64,000 bases of DNA, taken from contig NW_018344024.1 of NCBI RefSeq assembly GCF_002099425.1, positions 3,773,001 to 3,837,000 of the forward strand. Direction: 5' to 3'. Positions 45,776 through 57,165 of the stretch are shown in pieces (position 1 is the first letter of the stretch; every line of letters starts with the position of its first letter). Below the pieces are notes generated by a model. It was given only the letters and a program-made list of their open reading frames with translations. It did no database searches and was not told where the DNA came from. This DNA is from Phascolarctos cinereus. Its lineage: Eukaryota; Chordata; Mammalia; Diprotodontia; Phascolarctidae. The position numbers and the translations under genes are program-made.

Positions 45776-46624
45776 TTCTAAGGCAGAAAGGAGTGCTTGT
45801 GGTCACTCATAGACCAGAGCACAGGCCAGAAAAGGTATAAACACCTTTCCTTTGATCATACCACTTTGTAAGAACTGAAAATTTACAGGTCCCTGGAAGT
45901 ATCCGTGAAAAAACAGCTGCACAAAACCTCTGCAGCTTGGGGCAGTACATTCCCCACACTGGAAGCAGAGTCATACCTTAACAAAGAGTTAAAAGTCAAG
46001 TAATTGGCTGGGAAGATGAGCGAACAGTGGGAAAAAAATGCAGATTACAGAATCTTACTTTGCTGACAAAGAAGATCAGAACACGCAACCAGAGGAAGAT
46101 GACAAAGTTGAAGACAACAAAAAAAATGAATTGTTCTCAGGCCATGGAAGAGCTCAAAAAGGATTTTGAAAAGCAAGTAAGAGAAGTAGAGGAAAAATTG
46201 GGAAGAGAAATGAGAGTGATGCAAGAAAATCATTAAAAAAATGAGTAAACAGCTTGGTAAAGGAGACCCAAAAAATATTGAAGAAAATAATACTTTAAAA
46301 ATACACTACCCCAAATGACAAAAGAGATCCAAAAAGACAATGAGGAGAAAAATGTCTTAAAAAGCAGAATTGGCCAAATGGAAAAGGAAGTCCAAAAGCT
46401 CACCGAAGAAAATAATTCCTCAAGAATTAGAATGGAGCAAATAGATGCTAATGACTCTATGAGAAATAAAGTAATTATAAAACAAAACCAAAAGAATGAA
46501 AAAATAGAAGACAAAGAGAAAAATCTCATTAGAAAAACAACTGACCTGGAAAATAGATCTGGGAGAGATCATTTAAAAAAACTATTGGACTATTTGAAAG
46601 CCATGATCAAAAAACAGATCCTAT

Positions 46625-46744
46625 AGGCAACTAGGTGGAGCAGCAGATAGAGCACCATTCTTGGATTCAGGAAGACCTGTATTCAAAACTGGCCTAAGAC
46701 ACTTAACACTTACTAGCTGTGTGACCCTGGGCAAGTCACTTACC
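46625..46744 (+). repeat. Marsupial tRNA SINE in L1 ORF1
   Basis: GGCAACTAGGTGGAGCAGCA, GATTCAGGAAGACCTGTATT and AGCTGTGTGACCCTGGGCAA. It lacks an A tail. The host text CCTATA before and CCCATA after suggests a short, imperfect target duplication. Confidence 0.9.
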
Positions 46745-47177
46745 CATAGACAACATCTTTCAAGAAATTATCAAGGAAAACTGCCCTGATATTCTAGAAC
46801 CAGAGGTTAAAATAGAAGTTGAAAGAATCCAGCAGTCACCTCCTGAAAGAGATCCCCAAAGGAAAATTCCTAGGAATATTATAGCCAAATTCCAGAGATG
46901 CCAGGTCAAGGAGAAAATATTGCAAGCAGCCAGAAAGAAACAATTCAAGTATTGTAGAAACACAATCAGGAAACACAAGATTTAGCAGGATCAGAGGATT
47001 TGGAATATGATATTCTGGAAGTCAAAGGAGCTAGGATTACAGCCAAACTACCCAGCAAAACTGAGTGTAATCAATGAGGGGAGAAATTTGATATTCAATG
47101 ACATAAAGGAATTTAATGTATTCTTGAGAAAAGACGAGACGTAAATATAAAAATTCACTTTTAAATATAAGATTCAA

Positions 47178-47330
47178 AGGGGCAGCTAGGTGGCACAGTG
47201 GATAGAGCACCCTGAAGTCAGGAGGACCTGAGTTCAAATCCAGCCTCAGACCAAACACTTGACACTTACTAGTTGTGTGACCCTGGGCAAGTCACTTAAC
47301 CCCAATTGCCTAAAAAAAAAAGGCAAAAAA
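47178..47330 (+). repeat. Young marsupial tRNA SINE with perfect 15-bp target duplication
   Basis: GGGGCAGCTAGGTGGCACAG at the start, GAGTTCAAATCCAGCCTCAG, TGTGTGACCCTGGGCAAGTC, AACCCCAATTGCC and an A tail. AAATATAAGATTCAA occurs at 47,163-47,177 and again at 47,331-47,345, so the insertion in the L1 end is exact and recent. Confidence 0.96.
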
Positions 47331-47398
47331 AAATATAAGATTCAACAGAAGCATGAAAAGGATGGAAATGGGGAAACACAACAAAACAGAGACTTATA

Positions 47399-47800
47399 GG
47401 AAAGGATAAAGAAGAGTAGGGGCCCAGTGAGGAAGCCTGATGATACCTTGCCCTTTTCTGTTACTGATTCCTTTGTGCCAAGGATGTAGAGTGGAATGTG
47501 TCAAATAAACCAAGTAAAACTTTCATCTGAAAGATAGAATAAGTGGTAGGAGGAAAAATATATTGATTGCTCAGAAAATGCCTGATCATCTTTCCACAGT
47601 TAAGGTGAAATCATTTTGGAATTAAAAGTCTTCTCTGAGAGGCAGTACAGATGGTAGAAATGTAAGAATGAATAAATATCTGTTAAGCAAAGAAAAAAAA
47701 AGAAGACAGATATGGAGAAAAAGATGGATACAATGAAAATAAATCAATAACTAAGAAAATTGATTTGGTTTGGTTTGGTGAATGTTTCCTTCTTTCTAAT
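47399..47800. other. Unassigned DNA
   Basis: No family recognised. 47,420-47,520 (GGCCCAGTGAGGAAGCCTGA) is different in style from the L1 before it, so the L1 has ended. Confidence 0.4.
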
Positions 47801-47818
47801 AAGAGCCAGCATTTATAT

Positions 47819-47831
47819 GCATATGCATATG

Positions 47832-47880
<49 letters not shown>

Positions 47881-47896
47881 GCACACACACACACAT
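47819..47896. repeat. ATGCAT / (TA)n / (CA)n compound microsatellite
   Basis: Three ATGCAT-type units, then about 22 TA units, then (CA)n. The TA run is self-complementary and can extrude as a cruciform. Frames on both strands here are artefacts. Confidence 0.97.
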
Positions 47897-47994
47897 AAGC
47901 ATTATATGAATATATGCATATATGTAGCTGAAATGGAAATTGGAAATTCCCCTTTAAATTAATAAGATCACTCAAATAAATAGGTTCAGTTCAA

Positions 47995-48530
47995 ATCTCG
48001 GTCATGACCGTTCCATATCTCCTGAGTGTTCTTGGCCTAGCATTCCAGGAACTAGCCATTCCTAGGTCACGTTGACATGGAGGGTTGGCTCCTCTCCTTG
48101 TGAGACATGATGTTATTAAAAAACAAAATACCAAGCCTCAGGCGGATGGGAGCGTGGCTAAGGTCAGATATGTATTGAACAAACCATGAATAGCGCATGC
48201 ATCAAAAAGGGCTTCTTGGCCCCAAGCCTTCTTTGTTTAGAACAACATAAAAACACTGCATCCTGTAAGCCCGCTGAGCCTCACCCTCGGGAAGGACGCT
48301 TCGCCCGGGAAAATCTTTACACAATTCAAGTTTGTATGGGCTGTAACGGGGCTCCCAGCCGTTGATTGACTTTGGAGGTTCCCTTGAATTGGTGATGTAT
48401 TCTCTTCCATTACCGACTCTCTTGATCGGTGCTATATTATTGATTGTTCTTATTGTTATATGCTTTCTATGCAAATTCAAACTATCTGTGCTTTACTACT
48501 TCTAAATAAATTATCCGAACCTCACTAAAT
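47995..48530 (+). mobile_element. Candidate solo LTR of an endogenous retrovirus (fossil)
   Basis: About 530 bp, sharply richer in GC and CpG than its surroundings (CTCGGGAAGGACGCTTCGCC). It has a TATA-like CATAAAAAC at 48,246-48,254 and an AATAAA at 48,505-48,510, the spacing expected of promoter and polyadenylation signal in an LTR. No internal retroviral region and no clear short target duplication was found; ends approximate. The surviving CpGs suggest moderate age. Family not known. Confidence 0.45.
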
Positions 48531-49380
48531 CATATTAATACAGTAGCATATATAGTTTTTATATACTTTTCTGATTTTAATCTAGGCAGCATATAGAAAC
48601 ACAAGTGCACACACATATAACATGCCAGATTGGAAAACCAACACCCCATTATTCTCAGAATTCATCTTTCTTATCTGATTCCATTATTTCCTTGCCTCAA
48701 CCCCCAACTAATTTGTGTAGTGATTTTGTATGTAGTTTCTTATGCCTAGTAATATAAGAACATTATTTTAAAGTGAATAGGTAAAATGGAGACACATTTG
48801 GGAATGCTGGCCAAAAGCATTGTATCAATCTCCCAAAATCTGATGTTGCTATGTACTTTATATTTTAAAGGATTTTTCATAGTATGATTTTTTTTTAGGC
48901 AATAGTTATTTTGATGGCGCCTTTATTTGGGCATGTAAACATATTAAAGATACCATTCATGTTTACTGGCAATGTTCTACAGAGAAGAACAAGAGGAGGA
49001 AGAAGAGCAAGAGAAAGAAGAAGAGAAAAAAAGAAGAGAGGGAGGGAGTGAGGGGGAAGGGAAGAGGAATAGTATTTCATGAGGTAGAGGTGAAGTATTG
49101 TGCCTAACTCTTCCCATGGAGATGGATATTATTCTGGGATCATGATGTTCTCATCCCTATGTATAAGTGAGGTGACATGAAGGAATAAGTCACAGGATTT
49201 AAGAACATGGAGGAATTGGAAGGCTAAGGAGTTTGAGGGAACATCCTTCTGGATGTTGGAGACTCCTAGCATATGGACAAGAGTAGGGAAGAACAGATAA
49301 ACATTGAGCTACATATTGAATTCATTGAGAAAGGAGGGAGAGGACTCTCAAGGCCTTATGTAACAGCCAATTGTGTTTCT
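48531..49380. other. Unique DNA with a purine tract
   Basis: No repeat family recognised. 48,985-49,075 is a GA-rich purine tract (AGAAGAGAAAAAAAGAAGAG). Confidence 0.4.
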
Positions 49381-49389
49381 GTAGATATT

Positions 49390-49600
49390 TTGGTATAAAT
49401 GGAAACTTTCTTACTATAGTTTTCCTCCTTGTAATATATGTCGAGTAGTGGGATTTCTGGGTCAAAACTGATATTTTAGTTAGATTTTACTATAATTCTA
49501 GATTGCTTCACAGAATTGTGGGACCAATTCACAACTATGCAAGAGGGCATCGGTGTGCCTTTCTTTCCACTACTCCAACTTGAATGAACATCACTAATGT
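49390..49600 (-). mobile_element. Old L1 3' ORF2 fragment, minus strand
   Basis: GTAGTGGGATTTCTGGGTCA, CTAGATTGCTTCACAGAATT and CCAATTCACAACTATGCAAG match the antisense of the L1 ORF2 end (compare GTAGTGGTGTTGCTGGGTCA at 10,147). Worn. Confidence 0.65.
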
Positions 49601-50900
49601 TTTAAAACTATGTATTATTTTTCATAGCTAATAATTCCTGATGTAGCTAGTCATGCTATCATTAAAACAACATACCTTAGACACCTAAGACATCCTGGTC
49701 TAATACAATTTGGTTCTAGAAATTGTAATTTGTTACATTTATCAAGTCCTTAGATTTCCATCTAAATTATTTCTCCTGTCTTTGCTTCTATCTCTCCTCT
49801 GGTCTTTCTGCAATAAAAAAAAATTGATGATCATCATCATACTGATGATAATAATAATTTCACTTTTAAACTCTTTTCTTTGTGACTTTTTTGCCGAAAA
49901 AAACTCTTCTCTATTTAAAAAGAAAAGCACTCCTATTTTGTTAATCTAAACAGTTCTAAGCATCCTTCCCCCTTTCTCTCCCCAATTTTCTCCATCTCCT
50001 TCTCTTGCTATTCCTCTCTGCCCTCCTACTTATTTATAACTACCTCTATACCTCAAGCAATTCTCTCCTGTAATGGCAGATTAGCTATAATCTTGCAGAA
50101 GAATACTTAGACAAAGCTTTGAATTTGTAGGAAAAAAAATAGTAGCCTTTCATGACCCAGTATTTTGGTGAAAGAGAAATGGTAAAGCAATGGATTCTAT
50201 TAAAATTTTAGGTTCAGGATCATTCTTAGATATGTTTGAGCATAACTATCGCAATAGATAGTTATATTCTTTGGTCCTTCTCAGCCCATGGCCACCACTT
50301 GCCATCACATTGAGCTCCACACAGGATAACAGCATCCTAGCATCATAAATTAAGTTGTGAAGAGGTGAAGTGATGTGCTCAATGTCTTGCAGATAATAAA
50401 TGGGGATCATCTAGACCATAATGAAACTGAAATTAGCTTTGAGAATGGATGTGGCTTCAGGGGCTAATGGATAGTTGGTATTCATTTCATATCCATTACA
50501 CAATGATCCTGGATAAAGTCCTCCAAAAGGGAAAACTAAATAATACTTTTAAGGGCTGGTAGGGAGAGAGCAAAATGAAGAAGATAGGAACCCTATAACA
50601 TTCATAAGAAAGTATTCATTTGAAAGATTTTATGCAATTTTTTAACATTCTATTTGTATTAAAATTATTTTTAAATGGTAGATCAGATGATAAGGTCTAC
50701 CATGTTACCACAAGGAATATAGTTGTTGATTCCCTGTTCATCCAAGTAGTACAAAAGGCTATCTATGTTTCTGACTAATGTCTTTTTGGGAGGGGATGGC
50801 AGACCTGAGAGTTAGAGTCAACAGGTCTCTGAATTGGGATGGCTGTGTGTGTGGGTCAACATCCTGCTCCTGCTGGGCCATCAGATTGTTCATTCTTGTG
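49601..50900. other. Unique DNA
   Basis: No clear repeat. 49,820-49,860 has ATC/ATA simple repeats; a possible worn MIR piece lies near 50,330-50,410. No exon seen. Confidence 0.4.
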
Positions 50901-50914
50901 AGAGAGGGAAAGAA

Positions 50915-51200
50915 GGAGGGGGGGGGAGAGAGAGAGAGAGACAGACAGAGAGAGACAGACAGACAGATAGACAGAGATTGAGAGAGACAGACAGACAGAG
51001 CAAAGAAGAAGAAGAAGAAGAAGAAGAAGAAGAAGAAGAAGAAGAAGAAGAAGAAGAAGAAGAAGAAGAGAAAAAGAAAAAGGAGGAGGAGGATGAGGAG
51101 GGAAGAAAGAGAAATGGGGAAAGGGAAAAACCGAGAGGAATAGGAAGAGGAGATGGAAAGAATGGGGGAGGAAAAGGGGAAAGAATTCTTAGAGATGTCT
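50915..51200. repeat. GA / GACA / (GAA)n purine tract
   Basis: G-run and GA units (50,918-50,940), GACA/GATA units (50,940-51,000), about 22 GAA units (51,004-51,070), then GGA-rich purines to about 51,190. The Glu-rich and Phe-rich frames over it are artefacts. (GAA)n forms triplex DNA and is prone to expand. Confidence 0.97.
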
Positions 51201-51525
51201 AAAGGAATAAAGAGCACATAGTGTCAAGTGGCTAGAAACTCCTCTAAGACATAAGGCATTTCTGCTTAGGAAAGATATCTGACTTTTTTGGACAAATTAT
51301 GGAGAATGCAGACCCCCAAAAAAGAGAAGGAAATATCACAGCCCACATAGAAGAGTTTCAGTCCACTGTCATGCATGCATTTTAATGCATCTCACTTTCA
51401 CATTTCTCCATTTACCTGAGATCACTGGACTTTGAGAATGTGTTTCCAAGACCTTGTAATTACTTAAGTAATCATAATTTCAGTTGATTATTTTTCACTC
51501 TTCTTACCAAGAGATTGCAGCCTGA
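51201..51525. other. Unassigned DNA
   Basis: Nothing identified. Confidence 0.4.
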
Positions 51526-51875
51526 TGCAACAGAAAGATCACTGATCTTTCAGTCAGAACATCTTTATTCTAAAAAAAGAGCAGGCTGCCTCAGGAGCCA
51601 TGGAGTTTCCCTCACTTGAGGTTTTCAAAGACAGGTAAGAAGACTACTTCATGTGCATATTGTAGAGGGAATTCTTTTCAGACAATCGCTGATTATGTGC
51701 ACTGATATCACTTCCAACTCTGAAATTTTGACTTTCTATGAAATGCTTGCTCTCTGGGTAACTATGGGTTAGTCCCTTTACTTCTCTGGCCATCAGTATC
51801 ATTATCTATAAAATTAGGGGGGTTGGATATAATGGTCTCCTGCTAGATATCCTTTCCAATTCAAAGATTCTATTT
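51525..51875 (+). repeat. MIR3-type SINE split by an L3 (CR1) 3' end
   Basis: MIR3 start at 51,525-51,570 (GATGCAACAGAAAGATCACT) and MIR3 end at 51,740-51,875 (TAACTATGGGTTAGTCCCTT, GGGGGGTTGGATATAATGGT). Between them, at about 51,580-51,735, lies an L3-like end (TCACTTGAGGTTTTCAAAGA, GTAGAGGGAATTCTTTTCAG, CACTTCCAACTCTGAAATTT). Both are ancient families. Confidence 0.65.
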
Positions 51876-52900
51876 CTTTCATTCTGTTATTGATGTCTGC
51901 AGTTTACCATATTATTGTATATAAGATGTGGAGAATATCATCATTTAAGTACTCATTTTATCATCGCCAGAAAGTATGCTGGGGAGAGTGGCGTATAGAG
52001 AATCTGGATATGATGTCTTAAGTCTTCAAGAATCAACTGTTGGCTAGAATTTTGTGTCAGCTTCTAATGAACAAATGGCTGTTTATAATTGCTTAGAAAT
52101 AGAAGCCCTACAGTTAACAATAACAACAAGAAAACTTTCCTCAGAATATCCCTAGGTATATACTATCTCCATTCTACTGATCAGGAAACAAGATCTCAAA
52201 GAGATTAAGCTCCAGGTCACATGACTAGCAACTAGGATTGTTCTCATAAACTATTAACAATTGGCTTTGTGAAAATGTTGTACATATTTTTGAGTTTAAT
52301 CCTCATTATTAACATTTTCTTAAATTTGGGCAATCAACAAAATAATGAATCAAGTACAGATCTGTAGCATTCGCCTATTTCTGAAGTATACATGCTCACA
52401 CTGAAAATTTAACAGCTGGCTTGTGCCCATTTGAGCCGGCTCCAGCACAGCCCTGGTAGTAACTCAAACCTGAGTCTTCAGTCCCCAAGCCTAATCCTTG
52501 CTCTACTTCACCACAGCGCCCCTTAGGGAGAAGGAAAATCTGGAGATTTAAGATGATTGCAGATTTTAGTAACTGTCTGCACTAGCAGTTAGGATTAGGA
52601 TAAGTATTGGACTTGTGATTTCACTTTTATAGGGAACATCTAGATGAAGAAGCATTCTCTGCCAGCTGTTTCTCTGCAACTTACAGACTTTGAGAGGTAC
52701 CTAGGGCCTTGAGTATTTAAATGACTTAAGCAAGGTCACAAAGACAGTATGTGTAAGAGGCAGAATGTGGCTGAACGACTTTGCTGCCCAAGGAACTGCC
52801 TACAAAAGGAACTGGTGGATTATCATCTTTTTGAAATATCACAAATATGGTCCTGTGTGAAGGGCTTGGAGATGAATTAGGCTTCTTCTTCCAAGGACCC
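51876..52900. other. Mostly unique DNA with MIR remnants
   Basis: Likely worn MIR pieces on the minus strand at 52,150-52,240 (GATCAGGAAACAAGATCTCA) and 52,690-52,770 (ATTTAAATGACTTAAGCAAG). No exon recognised; 52,420-52,530 is locally GC-richer. Confidence 0.45.
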
Positions 52901-54925
52901 CTTCCAGTATAATAAATCTTATGTTGATGATACGACTCCTAGATTTTCCCCTGCTTCCATCCTTTCTTTTTCCTGGTTCTATTTACAAGTTAGCACTAAC
53001 AATGACCTCTTGTCTCTCTTTCCTGGTGATACTATTGCTGACAATTCTCCCTAAAGTTGGAATTTGTCCCTGTTCCCTTATCTGTATCACTCCTTTTCAG
53101 CACCACTTGCTGAGGTAGAGTGTTGCTTTACAACCTCAGCACTCGGTTTTGAATTGTTAGTAGTGATGAATAGAGCTCATTCACATTATCTTTGAGGCAC
53201 AGCAGCCTCCAAATTTCAAAAGACTTGTACAGAATCTGTAGTGGGTGCAGCATTAATAATATACAGGGAAAACATCCTTTCTTTTCAACATACATCAAAA
53301 GTGGGTCTGCCCTTTGCTCATTATTAAACACGAGATTTAATTTTTGAATGGTAACTCACCAGCTTCACTGAGGCCTACTATAGCTTGAGGTTTCAATTTA
53401 TTCTAAAGTCTTCTTTTCCTCTGTTTTTATAATTTTAGTGATACTTTTGTTTTTATATCATTTCCTCACCTTCCTACCCAGAGAGCTATGACCCAAAATA
53501 AGGAATAAAAATGAAAGGGAAAAAACCAGTTTGACAATATTTCATACCCATAGTGGCACCCCATCACATCATGCCTGTTCTTGTCCCAGCATAGTGAAGT
53601 GTTTTGCTTTCTTTTGGTTTTTGTTGTTGTTGTTGTTGTTATTATTATTTTTTTGCAAATGTACTGGAACATTGCTAGACATCTACTGGCACTGAAGAAT
53701 ACCTCTAATTAATTGAATCTTTTGTTGTTATTGTTGTTGGGCAGAAATAAATAGCAACAAAGAAAGGTGTTTGTTCACTAAGAAAATCATCTTTGATCAT
53801 AAAAAATGTAGCTATGATTCTTGTTGACTCAGGCAACGTAAGGAAGAGGAAGGTTCAGAAATGAGTCAGCTGAGAGGAGAATAAAGATGAAAGTCACCAG
53901 GCAAGAGGATCAAGATCAGGCCAGTCAATTAAACAATAGTTCTCAAGACAAAGAGAGAAAGCATCAGCTCACAGAAAAATGATTTCTCTAATACTCCACT
54001 GAAATCCCAGAAAGAAAATATATTATATCACATATATGATATAGCAGCTACTGCAGGAAAGAAAAGAAATTATCATTTAAGGGAAATTGTTATTTTTTGC
54101 TCATTGATATGATGGGTCAGGCTGAGCCCCTGAATTACCAATACTGGTAGCATTAAGATACTCTTCCCTAGTCTAGCTTCTTCCCCAACTTTTTGGAAAA
54201 TGTAGGTTAATTTCTTACCTGTTCTGACTCAAAAGAAACATAGCATACATTTCTCAGACTGGACCTCTTTTTAGTAACAAACTGAGTTTGGGTTTTTCAA
54301 TCATTTTTTTTTCATTTGGCACTAGCTCAAATGTCATCTGTATGGATGGAGCTATGTAACTATTGGGGCACTTGTTTCTGCCTCTCCTTTCTGCCTCTCA
54401 ATTGACTATTCCTGGTGAAATTAGAAAACTAATTACCTGAATGAAAGAGTGTTTGTGAGAATTCTTCAGTGAGGTCCTCGGTGACCATATATTTCCATAG
54501 ACTTAGACTATAACTATTTACAAAAGAATTGGATTAAACATTGTCTATCTTCCATATTCCTTTTTCCTTGCTCTGCCTTTTCTTCAGATCATTTCTTGGA
54601 TACCCTTAAATTCAATGTGATGTGATATGTGAAGGTAAGTTTTCTTCAGAAATTTCTTCAGAAGAAGAGTACTGAGTGAACCTACCAAATCACGAATAAT
54701 GATTGCATTGTTGATACATTCCTGACGTGAATATGACTAAGTTTTAATTGGATACAGTGTTCCTTACAGCATTTCTCTTCCTCATCTCCAATACATACTT
54801 ATGCTCAGGGCATATTTTCCCACCCTCTCCCAGCGCAACTCCTTTTTTAAAAAATCTCCATAGATCTCATTTCTTCTAACACTATTCTTCATCCTACTGT
54901 CACATTCACTTCCTTCATCCCTTAA
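52901..54925. other. Unique DNA, nothing identified
   Basis: Frames at 52,921-53,331 on both strands are short and unmatched. A (TTG)n run lies at 53,620-53,641. No interspersed repeat recognised, so this is a candidate host intronic or intergenic stretch. Confidence 0.4.
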
Positions 54926-54929
54926 TTCT

Positions 54930-55775
54930 ATCCCCAGCCTTGCCCTGACTTCACTTTCCTCCTTTCTTAATCTCAGCCCTATGGCTAATCAATTCTACTC
55001 TACACTGTCCTCCATTCTTGAATCTTTTGCTTCCTTGACCTCTTACCATCATATTTGCCAAACCCTAATGCCATATTACTCCCAATATCTGATTTCTAGC
55101 TTTTCCTCATATACTGCTGAATGGTGTTGGAGGAAGTCAAAAAAACTCTCTGAATCATCTACATGTTATCTATTATGTTATCTAATCTCAATTATACCTT
55201 CCACTGCCCCATGGTAATTTTATCACTCTTCCTTAATCGATCTTTTATCAGGTGCTCTCATTTTCTACATTTACATTCCCCTTTTCTTTGCTGCAGAGGA
55301 TTCTACCTCATACTTTACTGTCGTTCCCTGAGGTCATTCCCTGAGAGTTCCATTTTCTCCCATAGCCTACATCTTAAAGCCCAATGATATCATCCTCACT
55401 ATCCCCACCTCATCCTTACTTGCTTTTGATTTCAACCTCTCCTTTCTCTTCCCATCTATATTTCCAATCAATAATCCTCTGTCTTTTTCTCTCTGTTTCT
55501 GTCTGTCTCTGTCTCTCTTTTTTTTTCTCTCTCTCCACCTTCCCTTCCTCCATCTTCCCCTCCCTCCCTCCCTGTCTACTGGCTCCTTTCTCCCTAATTA
55601 TAAACATATCCAAATTTCCCCTACCATCTCCAAGCAATAATTCTCTACCTTTCCATCTTTTCATAGCCAAACTCCGAGGGGGGAAAAAAAGCTGTTTACT
55701 CTTATTGCTTCCACTTCTTCTCTTGTTCACTTCTCAACCCTTTGGAATCTCCTATCTTCAAATAAGCCTGATGTA
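54930..55775 (+). mobile_element. L2 LINE ORF2 fragment, plus strand
   Basis: GGCTAATCAATTCTACTCTA then CACTGTCCTCCATTCTTGAA, CCTCATACTTTACTGTCGTT, and CAAATTTCCCCTACCATCTC match L2 ORF2 upstream of and into the reverse transcriptase. It is interrupted by a pyrimidine-rich tract (55,480-55,580). The three plus-strand frames here (54,981-55,797) are remnants of this LINE, not host genes. Confidence 0.75.
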
Positions 55776-55799
55776 TTTAGAGATAAATAATCATTGACT

Positions 55800-56455
55800 G
55801 CTGCAAGGATAGGACACACCCCTGGTAGCCATTTTAATAGTAAGACACACTTTCTAGGGAGGCAGTAAAGATAGATGAAGGTCTATAAATACAAAAGAAA
55901 GGAAGCTTTTGAAGAACACACCTCTTAAGAAGGAATCACACCTTGCTGCTTGGGGTGGAAAGAGGTTTATCTCTCTTTCCCTCCTATTAACTATAGCATC
56001 TTGCAGCACAGCTACTGGGACCAATAGATCACATGAATCAAAATTTAAGACCAGAGGAAATTTGTCAATTGGGAGTTATTCCTGGTTGTCAGGAGTTGAG
56101 ATGAGGAGAGAAACCAACCCATTGAGCCCAGTTGAAGGACTACTCAGGAGGAACACTGCACTCAGAGGAAGCAACATGAGGACTCCATGAGATAATAAAA
56201 GACATTTGGGCCCTGCAGCACTAGAGGTGAAAATTGCCTCAACTACATTCATTACTTACATGCGCCCCACCGTACTAGTGAACTGTATTTGTTTTGCCAC
56301 TCTTCTCATTGATACATTTTGAATTTATGGGAAAGTATGTCTATGTTCATGAAAAGAATTTTTATTATCCTTTCTCTTACTATACCATTACAATAATGTT
56401 TCTGTGTTGAATTAATGGTGTCAGCTGGATGACTATTAAAGGTAAAGGCACCAGT
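55800..56455 (+). mobile_element. Candidate old LTR (fossil)
   Basis: A TATA-like TCTATAAATAC at 55,882, AATAAA at 56,194-56,199, and a GC-richer body unlike its flanks; the text (TTGCAGCACAGCTACTGGGA, CAATAGATCACATGAATCAA) feels like a repeated marsupial LTR of ERVL kind. The downstream GGATGACTATTAAAGGTAAA may belong to it. No second LTR or internal genes seen; ends approximate. Confidence 0.35.
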
Positions 56456-56471
56456 GGCGGCTTATGAGTTT

Positions 56472-56712
56472 CTGGAGGCAGTTTGGTGGTTTGGTGGATA
56501 CAGCATTGGGCCTGGAGTCAGGAAGAATTGAGTTCAAATGCAGTAACCCTGGACAAGTCACTTAACCCCTGTTTGCCTCAGTTTCTTCACTTTTAAAGTA
56601 GCATCTGCCTCCCAGATTGTTATGAGGATTAAATGAGATACTAATTGTAAAGTGTTTAGCACAGTGCTTGGCACAGAATAAGCACTACATAAATGTTATC
56701 TGTCACCATGTT
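56472..56712 (+). repeat. MIR-type SINE, plus strand
   Basis: GGTGGATACAGCATTGGGCC, GGAGTCAGGAAGAATTGAGT, TCACTTAACCCCTGTTTGCC, GTTATGAGGATTAAATGAGA and AGCACAGTGCTTGGCACAGA. Lacks part of the B-box region. Confidence 0.88.
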
Positions 56713-57035
56713 TAATAGTAATAATTAGTAGTAGTAATAATAATATTTCAGAACAGTAGACCCATAGAGTATCTTGAATCTGGTGTAGTTACCCCACTAG
56801 TGACAAAATCTGCAAATAGAAGTTGAGGTAGGGGCAGCTCAAATGAGGTGCTACTCCAATAGAAATTATTATGCACCTTTATCCATGCAGCATTTTAGAA
56901 TGTGATAAGGAATTTAATATTTAGGTGAATTTAAGGCTATCTTCAAAACTATGCATTTTGAAAACATTATTTTACATGATAAAACAAAATTTTACCTACT
57001 TAAAATTGCAGAAAATGTAAGAACTGCTCTGTGGG
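56713..57035. other. Unassigned AT-rich DNA
   Basis: Nothing recognised beyond TAA/TAG repeats at 56,715-56,745. Confidence 0.4.
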
Positions 57036-57039
57036 AATA

Positions 57040-57165
57040 GTAATGAAGATGCCTCATCTGTAAAATATGGGCACTAATAACACCTACTTCCTAGGGCTTT
57101 TGTGAGGATCAAAAGAGATATAAAGTTCTATATAATATGAGCTATTATTATTAATGCTATGTACA
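57040..57165 (+). repeat. MIR 3' half, plus strand
   Basis: CCTCATCTGTAAAATATGGG, CACTAATAACACCTACTTCC and TTTGTGAGGATCAAAAGAGA: core and tail of a MIR. Confidence 0.8.

Larger units (their letters stand above)
46016..47357 (+). pseudogene. L1 ORF1 pseudogene split by two SINEs
   Basis: Begins MSEQWEKNADYR (46,016), then the coiled-coil in other frames: MNCSQAMEELKKDFEKQVRE at 46,125-46,236, and MTKEIQKDNEEKNVLKSRIG at 46,315-46,626 with TTDLENRSGRDHLKK at its end. After the first SINE, the C-terminal half continues (46,745-47,170). Several frame breaks plus the SINEs; no product expected. Confidence 0.85.
45163..47398 (+). mobile_element. Young L1 front half, plus strand (leader plus ORF1), with two SINEs
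   Basis: Starts GGGGCAGAGTCAAGATGGCA. The leader runs to 46,015, ORF1 from 46,016 to about 47,357, then some 40 bp of spacer (AGACTTATAGGAAAGGATAA). No ORF2 or 3' end follows. SINEs at 46,625-46,744 and 47,178-47,330 are inserted in ORF1. This is the third copy with leader and ORF1 but no tail. Confidence 0.87.

Noticed and set aside
50759-51217. 152-codon minus-strand and 122-codon plus-strand frames
   Set aside because: Phe and Glu homopolymers from the (GAA)n/GA tract; both strands are open because the repeat has no stops.
52921-53331. Opposed frames as a possible exon or pseudogene
   Set aside because: No recognisable domain, frames on both strands of similar length, no splice signals. 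Left as unassigned DNA.
55384-55797. 137-codon plus-strand frame as a possible host exon
   Set aside because: It lies on L2 ORF2 text and a pyrimidine-rich tract; no splice-site or domain support.
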